A stretch of DNA of 64,000 nucleotides, from positions 18,638,984 to 18,702,983 of the forward strand of contig BTRK01000005.1 in NCBI GenBank assembly GCA_036245805.1, written 5' to 3'. The position numbers and the translations under genes are program-made. The DNA is from Pristionchus mayeri (taxonomy: Eukaryota; Nematoda; Chromadorea; Rhabditida; Neodiplogasteridae). A model generated the notes under the pieces. It saw only the letters and a program-made list of their open reading frames with translations. It was not told the DNA's origin and did no database searches. The first letter of the stretch is position 1, and each line of letters opens with the position of its first letter. Of the stretch, positions 10,630-20,979 are shown piece by piece.

Positions 10630-13332
10630 ATGGCCGACTTCAGTGCACCGTTCCGTCGGGTCATCACGACCAAGAGGAATCGTCTTCCTCAGCTGTACTC
10701 GGAGGTGGTGTCGATCACCACAGGTACTTCCGCTCTTGGAAATTCGGCGTCGAACAAGCAGTACTTCGATCTACAGTCACAGGCAACGCGCATCAGAGGG
10801 AAGCTCGTTGGAGCCCTCAAGGTGATCAAGGACACTACCCAGAAGTGGCAAACAGCTTTGGAGGATATCGACGATGCTGATACGAACGAGCATGAGACTG
10901 ATGTTCTCGTGACCTACTTCACTGATACCACCACGGAGAGCAAGTCGATCGCTGCGATTGAAGGTGACATCGAGGAACAGTTGGCAGATCTGGATTCCGA
11001 GATCACGATTCTCGACAGGCTGCTCACAGCGAGCTCTTCTACGACTTCTGTTCTGATGGGAACTGCAGCCATCCCACCCACACACGCATCCGGTGGTACG
11101 GGAGCTGTGGCACCGCTCTCTCTCGCTTCCAACACCGTCCCTCTCCCTCAACTGCCGACGTTGACCCTTCCGACGTTCGATGGATCGGATCACAAGGCAT
11201 TCTGGACGGTCTTCTCCGATCTGATTGATAAGAAAGATCTCGGAGACGCAACGAAGCTGAGGTACCTCGAGAGTGCACTTGAAGGCAGGGCACTCGACCT
11301 CTTCACTCACCTCAGGAAGAGAGGAACCTCATACGCGGCGATCATCTCTCGTTTCCAAACCGAGTATGGTCAAGATGAATTCGCACGCGAGAATCTTCTC
11401 CAGCAATGGAACGTTCTCAAACCGAAGACTGAGTCGCTCGATGACCAACTCAGTGCTGTGAATGAGTGCGAGACGCTGTAATACCAGCTGAATGAGGTCG
11501 ACGTGGAGATGGACTCCAATCTCTTCTTCGCACTTGAATTCACTAAGCGGTTCCCTCTCCCATCGCAACGGGTGGTGTTCAAATCACAACAAGAGAAGGG
11601 CAGGAAGCTCTCCTTGACCGAGATCCTCGCTGTACTGAAGAAGCATCTGACGGCAGAACAGTACATTCGAAACCAATGCCCGAAGAAGGGAAAGGAATCT
11701 CGAGACAAGAGTGATCCCACTCCTGTCACCACATTCGCCTGTCACCACATTTTGGGAGCACAACAGAGCTGTATATTCTGTTCGAAGCATCTCAATCCCA
11801 CCCGCTGCTTCATGGAGCCCTCTGAGAAACGATGAATTCTTAAGACTCAAGGTCGTTGCATGAAGTGCTTTGAGCACGGTCATACTGCTCAAGCCTGCAA
11901 GCAACCAGCATGCTCTCACTGTGGACGAGATCACAATTTTTTCGTCTGCTACGATTCTCAACGGTCTCAGAGATCTGGCATGAACACTAGTCGGAGAAAC
12001 CAGCACCGTTCTTCTCCCATGTTTCCGAGCAATCCCTATTCGGGACCTCCACCGAGACAGTCTGCAGAACGACCTGTCACCACCACAGTTACATCGGATC
12101 GAATCCGCATGCTCACTGGATCGACGAAGCTCCTGAATCCGAGCAATGGACGAGAAGAGGATGCTGAAGTCTTTCTCGATTGTGGTGCCGCTGTGACACT
12201 TATCAGTGAGACGAAGCGCATAGCATTGGGTCTTCATACTCTTCGAAAAGAGTCGCTCGATCTCACTGGAGTGGGAGGTCGCTCGGATGGCACGAAGGAG
12301 TATGACATAGTCTCCGTGACGGTTCCTTCTCTCAAGGGAAACTTGCAGATGGAGGCAATTGTATTTCCTGAACCGCTCACCAGTGAACTCCCTCAACCAC
12401 GTCTTTCCCGAGCTGATAAGCGTGTTCTGCGGAAGATGGATGTATGTCTGGCACAACCCATCGATATTGACCGAAGAGTAACGCCACATCTCCTGATCGG
12501 AGGCACCAGTTTCTACGAAGTGACTGGTATCGCCTCGTCTCGACTCCCCAGTGGACTTCTGACTGTACCCACTGCTCTCGGAGTCATGATTACTGGCGAT
12601 CAGCAATTTCCTTCTTCTCAGAGCTCTGTTCCCATCTTTCCCATTATGGCACCGAACAATGCGGAAGATGCAGAGACCGTTGACTCGAAGATCAACGCCT
12701 TCCTCGCTCTTGATACGGCTGGCCAAGAAGACCAGATGAGTACTGAGCAGAAGAGTAGAAGAGAGAAGGAACAGGAGATCAGCCGTTACTTCGCAGAGAA
12801 TATCGAGTTCATAGACGGATCATATCATGCGCGATATGCTTTCAATGATCAACTCGAGACTCTGACAGATGGATTCTCCCAAGCCTGGATCAGACTGAAG
12901 CAGCTGTACCGCAAGATTGGAGACAATCCAGAGACTCTGGCGCGGATCCAGAAGATCTTCCAGAAACAACTCGATGCCGGTCAGATGGAAGTCGTCCAAG
13001 CAGGAGAAGGAAGTGATGGCGTCATACGCTACATCCCTCTTCAAGTGGTGGTGAAGAAAAGCAGCGAGACGACTCCTTATCGTGTGGTGATAGATGCCTC
13101 TTCTCGTACGAAGAATGAGCCTTCTCTCAATGACTGCCTGATGGGAGAGAATCCCAGGAGAGAATCTTCTCGATCACATCCCACAGATGATCACTCGCCT
13201 TCGACTGCATCATACCCTGATGGCAGGAGATATCGAAAAGGCGTTTCTTCAAATCAAGATCTTCGAGGATCAAAGAGATCTCCTGCGAGTGCTTTGGTTG
13301 AAAGACCCTTCACAACCACCATCGATGGATAA
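10630..13332 (+). pseudogene. BEL/Pao gag-pol, first part: Gag, zinc knuckles, protease, N-terminal RT; two in-frame stops
   Basis: One frame runs from ATG 10630 (MADFSAPFRR) to 13332, interrupted by TAA 11479-11481 and TGA 11833-11835. Gag of about 290 residues contains LTLPTFDGSDHKAFW and YLESALEGRALDLF, typical of the DUF1759 group. Cys/His clusters follow (CIFCSKHLNPTRCF, then CMKCFEHGHTAQAC and CSHCGRDHNFFVC). The protease region has EVFLDCGAAVTLIS, with DCGA in place of the usual DSG/DTG. RT starts with TTPYRVVIDASSRTKNEPSL. The frame is lost near 13150-13170, where a 13-base block with a repeated GAGAGAAT shifts it by one. The element is therefore inactive; the stops look like decay and not recoding. 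Confidence 0.85.
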
Positions 13333-14136
13333 TCTCCTAATCTTGAGATACTCATCAGCAGCATTCGGAATCAAGCAATCCCCATACATTTTGGTGGCCA
13401 CGATGCGGTATCACGCGGGGAAACGAGAAGCTGAGATCGATGAAGAATTCCGATCAATTGATGAGAGACTCGACTCTGAAGATCGAGATCCGACTGACGA
13501 AGAGATGGAAGAGATAGGAGAATGGAGACCAAGGGCCGATTGGGAGAACGAAGATTCTCGGGCTACCGTACGATACCACTACCGATTCATGGATTGTTCA
13601 GTGTAGTCTGACTCAAGATGACAAACCTGCCACGAAGAGACGGATTCTCTCCCGACTGACGGCGGTCTTCGACCCTATGGGCTTCCTCTTCCCATTGCTC
13701 CTACCACTCAAGATGTTCCTGCAGAAGGTGTTCATGCAATCCTATGGATGGGATCAACCTCTCAGTGAAGAAGATCAGCTGGAGTGGGTCAAACTGAGTT
13801 CAATGGTCGAGATGAAGGAACTGTGTCTCCCCCGAGCAATCTCTGTACCAACGGGACCGTTCTAACTCGTTCTTTTCACGGATGGATCCCACGCGGCAAT
13901 GGGTGCTGTGGTGTACTTGTGGACGGAGGCAGGACCACGATTCGTCATGGCACAAAATCAGCTGGCTCCGAGCAAGAGTCCGAAGACCACGCCCAAGCTC
14001 GAACTACAGGCTCTCGTGATCGGCATGAATCTTCTCCTCTATGTTGCGAAGGCTATCTCGAAAGAGCATCGACGCCGATTCCGATTCCAAGTCTTCACCG
14101 ACGCAACGACTCTTCTCCACTGGATTCGAGCATACA
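13187..14136 (+). pseudogene. BEL/Pao pol remnant: rest of RT, Pao connection and RNase H-like region
   Basis: After the frameshift, RT continues in another frame (AGDIEKAFLQIKI, RYSSAAFGIKQSPYILVATMRYH). The block that should carry the YVDD catalytic motif is absent; an acidic stretch (EEMEEIGEW) stands in its place, so an internal deletion is likely near 13430-13560. From about 13563 a third frame gives TKRRILSRLTAVFDPMGF, a hallmark Pao phrase. It stops at TAA 13863-13865 and resumes in the same frame with LFTDGSHAAMGAVVYL and KTTPKLELQALVIG, the RNase H-like part. The frame runs into host DNA at 14137. Confidence 0.8.
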
Positions 14137-14261
14137 GTTGTCGTTGATGACGAAGGGTTCGACGGCGAGAGACGCAGTTCGAAACAGAGGCAGCAGAGCT
14201 TCACGAGCATAGCACTGCTCCACGTGTGACGATGCCTCAAATTTTTAATGGACAACTGGTT

Positions 14262-14313
14262 CCCATTGCTAGGCCAAACATGTCCGCGGGGTGCTCGATT
14301 CTTACGGAGCGGT
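14262..14313. mobile_element. solo terminal fragment of the TTAA-flanked palindromic family
   Basis: The stretch CCATTGCTAGGCCAAACATG...CGATTCTTACGGAGCGGTCT matches, with small changes, the right end of the element at 23889-26116 (26065-26116). It lies directly between the truncated host exon (ends 14248) and the next fold-back element. No second end was found, so it is a relic. Confidence 0.65.
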
Positions 14314-14895
14314 CTTTTTCCCGGTTTGCATTCAAATTTCCTCGGTTTTCATCCTACTGATACATTTCACTTTTTCCCTTGCTTAGTTTTGTTTATATTA
14401 TTTTTAGTTTATTTATAATATTTTAGTGAATTTGTTTAAAGAAGGAGTGTCAGCAAAGTTGAACTTTTGACGCTGTCATAGCAATGACCTAGCCAACCCT
14501 CCAAATATCATAGCGCGAGCTAAGAGAGTATACAACCGTCCATAGCTCAGATGTAGAGCAGCCGCCATGTGATGGAGAGGTTGCCGGCTCGATTCCCACC
14601 CAAAGATTTTTGACAAATCTTCGAGGTATTTGAATTCCCGCACGTCCCTGCCCTATCAAGGACTATCAGCGCTTATGCCACTCTGCCAACTAGTGATAAC
14701 TCGGTTCACAATAAAAATATGAATTTGAAATTTTCAGAATCTATCATTGCTATGAAATGCTAGGCCATGGTTATGACAGCGTCAAAGTTCAACTTTGCTG
14801 ACAATCCTTCTTTAAACAAAGCAAATAATGGGAAACCGTGAAATGTATCAGTTGGCGGAAAACCGGTGAAATTTGAATGCAAAACCGGGAAAAAG
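14314..14895. mobile_element. fold-back element with a tRNA-like core
   Basis: The outer arms pair 14314-14380 (CTTTTTCCCGG...CAAATTTCC...TGATACATTTCAC) with 14840-14895. The inner arms pair 14434-14494 (AAGAAGGAGTGTCAGCAAAG...GACGCTGTCAT) with 14766-14818. A tRNA-like block sits between the inner arms (14538-14610). No protein is encoded. The structure resembles a MITE that captured, or was built around, a tRNA-derived sequence. Confidence 0.75.
14538..14610 (+). pseudogene. tRNA-like sequence (degenerate)
   Basis: The sequence has a box A-like TAGCTCAGATG with a D-arm GCTC...GAGC and a box B-like GGCTCGATTCC, one mismatch from consensus. The acceptor and T stems do not close well (GCCGG against CCCAC), and the anticodon stem is poor. 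I read it as a tRNA-derived fragment inside the fold-back element and not a working tRNA. Confidence 0.55.
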
Positions 14896-15093
14896 ATTAA
14901 TTACCTGCTGGTCCAATATGCGGCTTATGTGGGTCAGACCTTTGATAGCCTTGTTTTCCAATAAAATCGACTGTTTTTAGAAATAAATTATTAAATATAT
15001 ATGGTTCGAACGGCTAAGAAGTACTGAACACGAATATCATACTCTCGATTCACAAAATTCACTCTCCGAATCAGGAGTCGACCATGAGTCAGT

Positions 15094-15627
15094 ATGAGTC
15101 ACCCCGGGTTACTCGGGGTGACGCATGTTCACGGTGGGACACAACAGGACTGTATGTATCTGAGAAGAGACCTGATGCCGTCTGAACTGGAACAGGAACG
15201 AATCGCACGTGATGAAGCGCGCAAGCGCAATCTGGAAGTTGTATACCTAAAATGGGGTGTTCGTGACTGTAGTCTGATACAGTTCCGGGGCCCGAACTAC
15301 CGTACTCTCGCTCCCCACTACCGTACTCCTCTGGACAAGTCCACTCCGCCATCGAAGGCAACTAACGTGAAACAAACAGCTCAATCCAAGCCAACTGAAT
15401 CCGCAGGAACTCCTGATGGATCTCTCGATAACAAGGCTGCCTCTTCCTCGCCACTCGAAGTGTCGCCGACTACTGTTGATCGTCCGATGCCTCATGTGTC
15501 CTCTCGCTCCAACAAGACTCAAACGAAGAAAGACGATGCTCCCAAAGAAGATGCTCCCACTCCGTCCCTCTCCCATTCAGGTGGTGCATCGGCAGTGACG
15601 GACACCCGGCCACCTTCTCTCGTCTAG
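15094..15627 (+). pseudogene. non-LTR retrotransposon ORF1 remnant
   Basis: An open frame of 177 codons directly precedes an endonuclease ORF with an 18-bp gap. It contains RIARDEARKRNLEVVYLKWG then VRDCSLIQF, like the end of ORF1 proteins of CR1/L2-type elements, followed by a Ser/Thr/Pro/Lys-rich tail. The N-terminal part (RRM or zinc finger) is not present, so the element is probably 5' truncated. Confidence 0.55.
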
Positions 15628-15645
15628 GGAATCTGTGGCAGGGCT

Positions 15646-15973
15646 GTGAGTTATCCCCCTCCATCTAGACCCATCTTAAATTGTGTCCCCCCTAACGGTC
15701 CTCATTCTAGTCAAAATCTCTCCTTCTTTTTTGCGAACTGTAGGAGCGTTAGGAGCGTCATAGATACCGTAATCCTATTAATTGTGCACCGTAATCTCGA
15801 TGTGCTCGCCCTTTCCGAAACATGGCTCAACTCTTCCGATTGTGATGCGTTTCTTTTGAGAGGTCTGCGTGACTACTTCGTTTTCCGAGCTGATCGCGTT
15901 GATTCTAGAGGTGGCGGAGTCCTTATCTATGCGCGTTCCAATCTGCTTCCTGCCCTTCTCTCGTCTCTAATTT
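15646..15973 (+). pseudogene. non-LTR retrotransposon ORF2, N-terminal endonuclease fragment
   Basis: The frame reads FFANCRSVRSVIDTV, then LDVLALSETWLN, then RGGGVLIYAR: the opening motifs of the apurinic-like endonuclease of CR1/Jockey-class elements (N, ..ET.L, GGG). It breaks at 15973, where a palindrome begins. The rest of the endonuclease and the whole RT core are missing; the element resumes at 16458 near its C terminus. Confidence 0.8.
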
Positions 15974-16457
15974 CAGTACATGCTAATCTCCTTTCCCATA
16001 TGCGGCCGCGGTGGCCCGCGGCGGCCCGCGGATTCCGCGGATCGATTTTGCGAGAAGCATGCAATTTTTCAGCATTCGATTTTTTGATTTTCAAATTCTC
16101 CATAAAATTTCGCATCGGATGGACTATTCATTCATATTTAAAAAATACATAAATCGATATTTTGAATGCCGCAAAGCCTCAACCTACCGTAATCTCAGTT
16201 GCGAAAGCGACTGGTAAAGTGATATCGCAAACTGCGATTACGGTAGTTTGAAGCATTGTCGCATTCAAAATATCGCTGTACATATTTTTAAAAATATGAA
16301 TGGATAGTCCATCCGATGCGAAATTTTAAGGAGAATTTGAAAATCAAAAAATCGAATGCTGAAAAATTGCATGCTTCCCCCAAAATCGATCCGCGGAATC
16401 CGCGGGCCGCCGCGGGCCGCCGCGGCCGCATATGGGCAAGGCGATTAGCATGTACTG
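15974..16457. repeat. 484-bp palindromic insertion with very GC-rich arms, replacing about 2 kb of a LINE
   Basis: The arms start CAGTACATGCTAATC and pair across a centre near 16215. Each includes a block of CCGCGG/GCGGCC-type words (16002-16042 and 16390-16430) next to an AT-rich block. The inner arm carries CTACCGTAATC and its complement. It separates the endonuclease remnant from the C-terminal remnant of the same LINE, so insertion was accompanied by loss of the middle of ORF2. Confidence 0.85.
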
Positions 16458-17122
16458 TATATCCTAAATGGTAATATCATCTCCCCAAAAGAACAAGTTC
16501 GTGACCTTGGCATTTTCTTCACTGGGAATTTGCATTTTGGTAATCACATTGACCAAATATCCAGAAAGGCCAGATCTATGTGTAATTTGTTACTGCGATC
16601 ATTTCTCACGACTTCACCTGGGGTCTTATTGAAAGCGTACAAAATATACATCCGCACACTACTTGAGTCTTCAACTATTATTTGGAACCCTACAGCAATT
16701 GGCCTTGTTAATCAAATTGAATCAGTGCAGCGCGAATTCACTAAACGTGTTTTATTCCGCTCCCAATTGCCTCATCTTTCATATCCCGATAGACTCCAGC
16801 ACTTTCAATTAGAAACACTTGAATATCGCCGATCTTTGAGGGACATGTATTTCCTATACGATTTCTTGCATGGTTTTGTTCTCCTTGACACCTCCTGTAT
16901 CTGCTCGATCGCCCCTCTTACTCGTAGCCTCCGTTCCTCTCACAATTCACGCATCACCGTACCGTGTATTATACCTAGTTCTTTCTCATCATGTGCCACA
17001 CGCTCCCTAACGCTCTGGAACACGCTTCCTAACCCAGTAGTGACCATGTCCCGTTTCCCTTACCGACACCTCTTAAAAACGACTCCTTCTTTTGTCCTCC
17101 AGTCGTTCAATATCAAAATGTA
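16458..17122 (+). pseudogene. non-LTR retrotransposon ORF2, C-terminal fragment
   Basis: The frame runs without a start codon from the palindrome edge: YILNGN, then VRDLGIFFTGNLHFGNHI, RKARSMCNLLLRSF and LLKAYKIYIRTLLE, then the post-RT region QREFTKRVLFR and LETLEYRRSLRDMYFLY. This is the region after the RT domain in CR1/Rex/Jockey-type elements. It ends at TAA 17120-17122. A short 3' tail rich in GAATAA repeats ends near 17250, typical of CR1-like 3' ends. Confidence 0.8.
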
Positions 17123-17919
17123 ACACAGAACTGCCACATTCCCCCACCCACAAGCTCGTCCGAGCCAAAATACCACCTAACTTCCTCATCATGTCACTCC
17201 CGCCCCATACAAGTTGGTGAATAAAGAATAAGAATAAGAATACGAATACGATGCGAGTATGCCTCGGGCATGACTCCAACCACAGAAAGTTTGGGGAGTA
17301 GGAAAAAATCTATGTAAGAATAAAGCCTGTTTGAAAAGGCGAAATTTGATTGCGTCATCACTACGCAATCAATTATGAAGCACGTGATGACGCAATACTC
17401 GCATCGTATTCTTCGATTGATTTGCTATATAGCGCCCCAACATCGAACTTGCTAAGTCAACGGTAGAAAAAGTTATATGAAAAATTCAAATCGTTTCAAT
17501 ACTTTTGGGCGCTACTGTATGTCCTACACCACGCCCCGGAACAATAAATTACGCGTCACAACTCATAATTTCAAACCAATTTCCTAAGTTATTATTTCGT
17601 TTTTCATATTTTTATTGTAAAACAAGGCGTATGCACACTAACTTAATTCAAATAGCAAAAGAATTAAGCAAAATTTATTATTTTTATTAGTTTGATGCGC
17701 GGTTGAATTTCTAGGCTCCGCCCATATTTCTGCGCGCCGTGTCTCATTCTTAAATTCAAAAATTTCGGAACGTTTTAATATTGCTATATTTTACCTTTAG
17801 TTATCGGAATCAAATCCAAATCGAGAGAAACGCTGTTCGGGTTTATTTTATGAATAAGATCGATAGATGCATTGCTGAAACAATATTCAACCTATTAAAG
17901 GAGTAGAAGTACGAGCTCA
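17123..17919. other. LINE 3' tail and unannotated repeat-like DNA
   Basis: GAATAA-type short repeats occur at 17219-17252. A small inverted repeat pairs 17243-17258 (GAATACGATGCGAGTAT) with 17398-17414; its interior holds near-palindromic GATTGCGTCATCACTACGCAATC. The remainder is AT-rich with no supported gene. Confidence 0.5.
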
Positions 17920-18728
17920 CTATTGTTCTTCTGTAAATATACGATCGATTTCCAGTGAAGGAATATGCTTCCCATAAAATATTCGAGTGCATGACACTAT
18001 ATTCTCAGAGTTGATATCGAGGAACTTAATCTCTGCACTTCGAAGGAGAGGTTGAAAGTACTCGAGAAATCTCTTCAATTCCTCCTCACTCATACAAGCG
18101 TTCATCTCAAAGGCAAGATTTTCAAATAACATTAGCTCATTCATTTTCAAAAATATATTCTGACTTCGCATCTATGCCATTTCGTTCAAAAAATCATACT
18201 TTACGTCTGTGAGGCATCCTGTTTAACGTTGTATTCCCCAGCTCGTCGAGAAAGAATGTGAAACGCCAAGTGAGAAATACATAATCTTTCTTACTCGGAA
18301 GAACAAAGGATATGTTTGTTCCTGACTTGCTCTGAATTTAATCAAGGTTAACAAATTCGGATCCGCATTTATGGAAATGTATTAATTTTACGATACCTCA
18401 CTCATCGTGAAATAGTTGATGAAAATCTTGCGCAAATTTATAATAGCTTGGCTCTCAACGATTTTCTTAATCTCCTTGTGTTCCTAAACGTGGAAGTTAA
18501 TTCAGTATGAGCAGTTAAGAAATGCTTGATGGAGTGAAACCTCTCTCAGAAACAGAAGAGTCGAATCGTCAAGATAGTGAAAAGTGAAGTTGATTGCTCG
18601 TTGAGGAAGATCCAGAAAACGAAGATACATCCTTTGCACCTTGAAGGGACAAAATATTGACAAAAGTGGAAAGACAATAGCAGAGCAATTTCCCACAAAA
18701 ATGCGTCTTCGCTATTTATTCGCGCCAA
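17920..18728 (-). CDS. F-box/FTH-like nematode gene (possibly degenerate)
   Basis: Exon-like blocks on the - strand join as: FLDLPQRAINFTFHYLDDST then LLFLREV (about 18540-18640, an F-box-like LP..a...i..yLD...ll.LR pattern); HKEIKKIVESQAIINLRKIF then INYFTMSE (to about 18400); FVLPSKKDYVFLTWRFTFFL; and a last exon with LEYFQPLLRSAEIKFLDINS, ending at TAG 17920-17922. The last phrase is close to the LQPLLRS signature of the FTH domain. Such proteins are thought to be substrate adaptors of SCF ubiquitin ligases; that is family knowledge. The start codon is unsure and the F-box is short, so it may be a fragment. Confidence 0.5.
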
Positions 18729-19433
18729 CTACAGAATGCAAAGAACTCGGGTGGCACCTCACCTCCTCTTGTACTATATTATTGTAAGATTCAAATGCTC
18801 AGCTTTTGCAATTCTTTGTTTAGCATGCTCCGCCTCCAATCGGCCCAAATAGTTAATTATCGGAACGCTTTATCAATGGGTCGCACTTACTATTTCGATG
18901 AGCGATTTTGTTTCATTCGCGCAATTTACTCAATTTACTAAGCTATTGTTTAAAGTAGTATCTAAATCGATGTAAGACGAATTTCAAATGTGTCAACGCA
19001 ACACGAAAGAACGATTTTGGCGCAGTTTGCACAGCTGCGCACGAATCACACTCGTACGTGCGATTATTGAATTCAGGCTCCCCCCATTTTCACGATGCGT
19101 AATCTTGATAAATGCGCGGAATGGGTTATTTTCTTACAGTATCAGTTTTATACATGAAAATATAATTGTAAGAGCCTGCTTAAAACGTTGTAAAATGCTC
19201 GTGAGGCCTCGAGCGATCCGAAAAAGTTGGAATGGGGCTTCGGCCAAAAAACGATTATTGCATCATATTGCATAATGATTACGTGATACCAAATTTTGAA
19301 AGTACTCGCCAAGGGGGTTCCAATGGCGGGCTAGATGCAAATAACGGATTATTGCGTAGTGATTAGTGTTGTTTTGCTCGAGTCGAAATCGCGAGTTGCT
19401 CGCGCTCGCCGATATAAGGTTAATGATAAATCA
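18729..19433. other. no supported feature
   Basis: AT-rich sequence with short open frames only. I see no gene, RNA or clear repeat structure here. Confidence 0.4.
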
Positions 19434-19607
19434 ATTAACCATAGTCCAGATCATAATCACAGAGTTGAGAAGACTTACTACATTTAGCATGATGCGCTGT
19501 TATGGTGGCTCTGAAGGCGGAGCTTCTGATGATGAAGGCGTGCCCATCGGTCATTGGTTTGAGATGGCTCTCTGTGAGATTGTCAGAGGAGCGAAAAGAC
19601 ATTTTGG

Positions 19608-19680
19608 AGGCAGGAGGATTCGAACCAACGACCTTCCGATCACGTGACGGGTGCTCTAACCACTGAGCTATACCCCCTTG
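19608..19680 (-). pseudogene. tRNA-like pseudogene with intact internal promoter boxes
   Basis: Read on the - strand, the 73-nt block has a 7-bp acceptor (GGGGGTA/TGCCTCC, one G.T), D-arm GCTC..GAGC, box A TAGCTCAGTGG and a perfect box B GGTTCGAATCC. The anticodon arm pairs poorly, position 33 is A where U is invariant, and the T stem has two mismatches. The sequence is therefore probably not a functional tRNA, but its Pol III promoter boxes survive. It may be the head of a SINE. The open - strand frame through it (AQWLEHPSRDRKVVGSNP) is the usual spurious translation of such sequences. Confidence 0.65.
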
Positions 19681-19884
19681 CTCGACTAGTCCGGTGTCTC
19701 GCGCTATGATCTTCGGGAACTGTTCTGTATCGGGCCTCACACACCCTTACACATATTTCAATTTAAAATTCTGCTACGCTCTCTGGCATTGCGCTGAAAA
19801 TATTTTATTTTTGACGAATGGTACGTCTTTAATTTCATAACTCAATCAATTGTCATCCACTCTTCTTGGTGTCAACATAAAATT

Positions 19885-20918
19885 TTATCAGCATATTTTT
19901 CCCGTCATTTTGAGACCTCTGCCATCTCTCTAGCTCATCTGGGAGCTGAATTACAGCAGATCGAGGTGCAAAACCGGAAAATTTCTAAAAGCCGGCTCTG
20001 GGACCCATGACTTATATTTTCCGAAATCTTCACTCTAGTGTATTCTACCACTATAATATGAGCCAAATCGGAGACAACTTTTTCGAAAATGTTCCCGCAT
20101 ACCTCCAATGACTCGTGATACCTGTGTTAAAACATTCATAACTTCGTTCAACGTGGAGTAAATGAGTCGTTCAAAAAAGCAAAATGACCGCTACTTTAAA
20201 TATGTCAACTGGTTATAAATTTTGACATTAGGTGATTAATACGTAAAATTTCAGAGGTTTAAAAAACGATTTTTTTCACCTACCAAAATTCGATTTTTTC
20301 AAAACTTTTTGAATCTCGGTTTCAACAGCCCAATTTTGATCCGTGTTGTTCAACACTTCGGGAAAGTAGAAAAGGTTGCCATATCAACGTAATATGCCGT
20401 CAAGAAATTGAATTATACATGCAAGGATCGACGTAAAACACGCAATTTCTTCATTTGAGGCGATCTAGCACAAAATGAAACGCGATAAAGTCTATGACAA
20501 ATATTTTATATGATGTAAAAATGCATGTAGATTTCAAATCTGTGGAAATCTCATTTACTATTGGAGCACTTTTTTCCAAGCCAGTCGTTGTTAATCCCCA
20601 AAAATTAAATTTTCTGTATTTTCTTACTTTTCTCCTACCCGAATGAATTTATACAAAACATAAAAGTTGTTGGCCTTGAGAAGGCGGTCATTTTGCTTTT
20701 TTGTACGACTCGTTTGCTCAACGTTGAAAGAAGTTATGAATGTTTGAATTTTTAAATTTTCAAGAGCCGGTTTTTAGGCGGTTTTCAAAATACGGCCCTA
20801 AAATTCGTACAGAAAGTAACTGGGCCTTGGGTACATCTAACATCAAATTTTGGTTGAAGTGGATACACTTTGAACAGTTCGTCAAACGGCACATGTGATC
20901 TCTCAGAAGACCTCAGTT
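19885..20918. mobile_element. fold-back element related to those in the LEM-3-like gene
   Basis: Left-end motifs CTAGCTCATCTGGGAGCTGA, GCAAAACCGGAAAATT and GCCGGCTCTGGGAC recur at 41340, 41560, 43100 and 44770. The arms pair around a centre near 20430: for example 20129-20200 (CATAACTTCGTTCAACG...GCAAAATGACCGC) with 20670-20745. The right end GATCTCTCAGAAGACC resembles the ends of the element at 47927-49486. No protein is encoded. Confidence 0.7.
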
Positions 20919-20979
20919 AAGAGACAAATCAGAGGGATTCATTAGATGAACGAGGTCCATCGTATTAATCGAAGGGAGT

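Larger units (their letters stand above)
9855..14136 (+). mobile_element. decayed BEL/Pao LTR retrotransposon lacking a 3' LTR and integrase
   Basis: The element starts TGTCAAGAG at 9855, at the break in the duplicated host exon. A TATA-like box (GGTATAAGAACC) at about 10024-10035 lies within the presumed 5' LTR (9855 to about 10136; end not certain). A leader with a tandem hairpin array follows, then gag and pol in one frame from 10630. Domain order is Gag (DUF1759-like), zinc knuckles, DUF1758-like protease, RT, Pao-type region and RNase H-like region, which is the BEL/Pao order. The host exon resumes at 14137, so integrase and the 3' LTR are missing. In-frame stops and frameshifts show it is dead. 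Identification rests on domain order and characteristic Pao phrases. Confidence 0.85.
8777..14248 (-). pseudogene. truncated duplicate of the 3' half of the gene at 21657-26199, split by a BEL/Pao element
   Basis: The segment 8575-9854 aligns closely with 21473-22729, and 14137-14248 aligns with 22733-22842. It holds the last six exons of the complete gene, including the phrases SLTAGSFTGILDTRL, DPNHCLVGS, RMRLIAHPL and LSQLQMQQIGDRFA, and ends at TGA 8777-8779. The exon reading AVEPFVINDN is interrupted at 9854/14137 by the retroelement. Compared with the other copy, three bases (GGC) are missing at the junction and no target duplication is visible. Upstream of 14248 the homology stops and repeat DNA takes over, so all 5' exons are absent. 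The remaining exons look open, which suggests the duplication is recent, but the copy cannot make the full protein. Confidence 0.8.

Noticed and set aside
10777..11310. 177-codon - strand open frame
   Set aside because: Antisense shadow of the BEL/Pao gag; no domain or splice evidence.
11479..11835. Possible stop-codon read-through between gag and pol (TAA 11479, TGA 11833)
   Set aside because: A third in-frame stop, two frameshifts and a missing catalytic block show general decay, so recoding need not be invoked.
11584..12726. 380-codon open frame on the - strand
   Set aside because: It is antisense to the BEL/Pao zinc-knuckle and protease region; codon pattern and domains support the + strand.
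19435..19740. - strand protein with AQWLEHPSRDRKVVGSNP
   Set aside because: It is the translation of the tRNA-like pseudogene and its flanks, a known source of spurious proteins.
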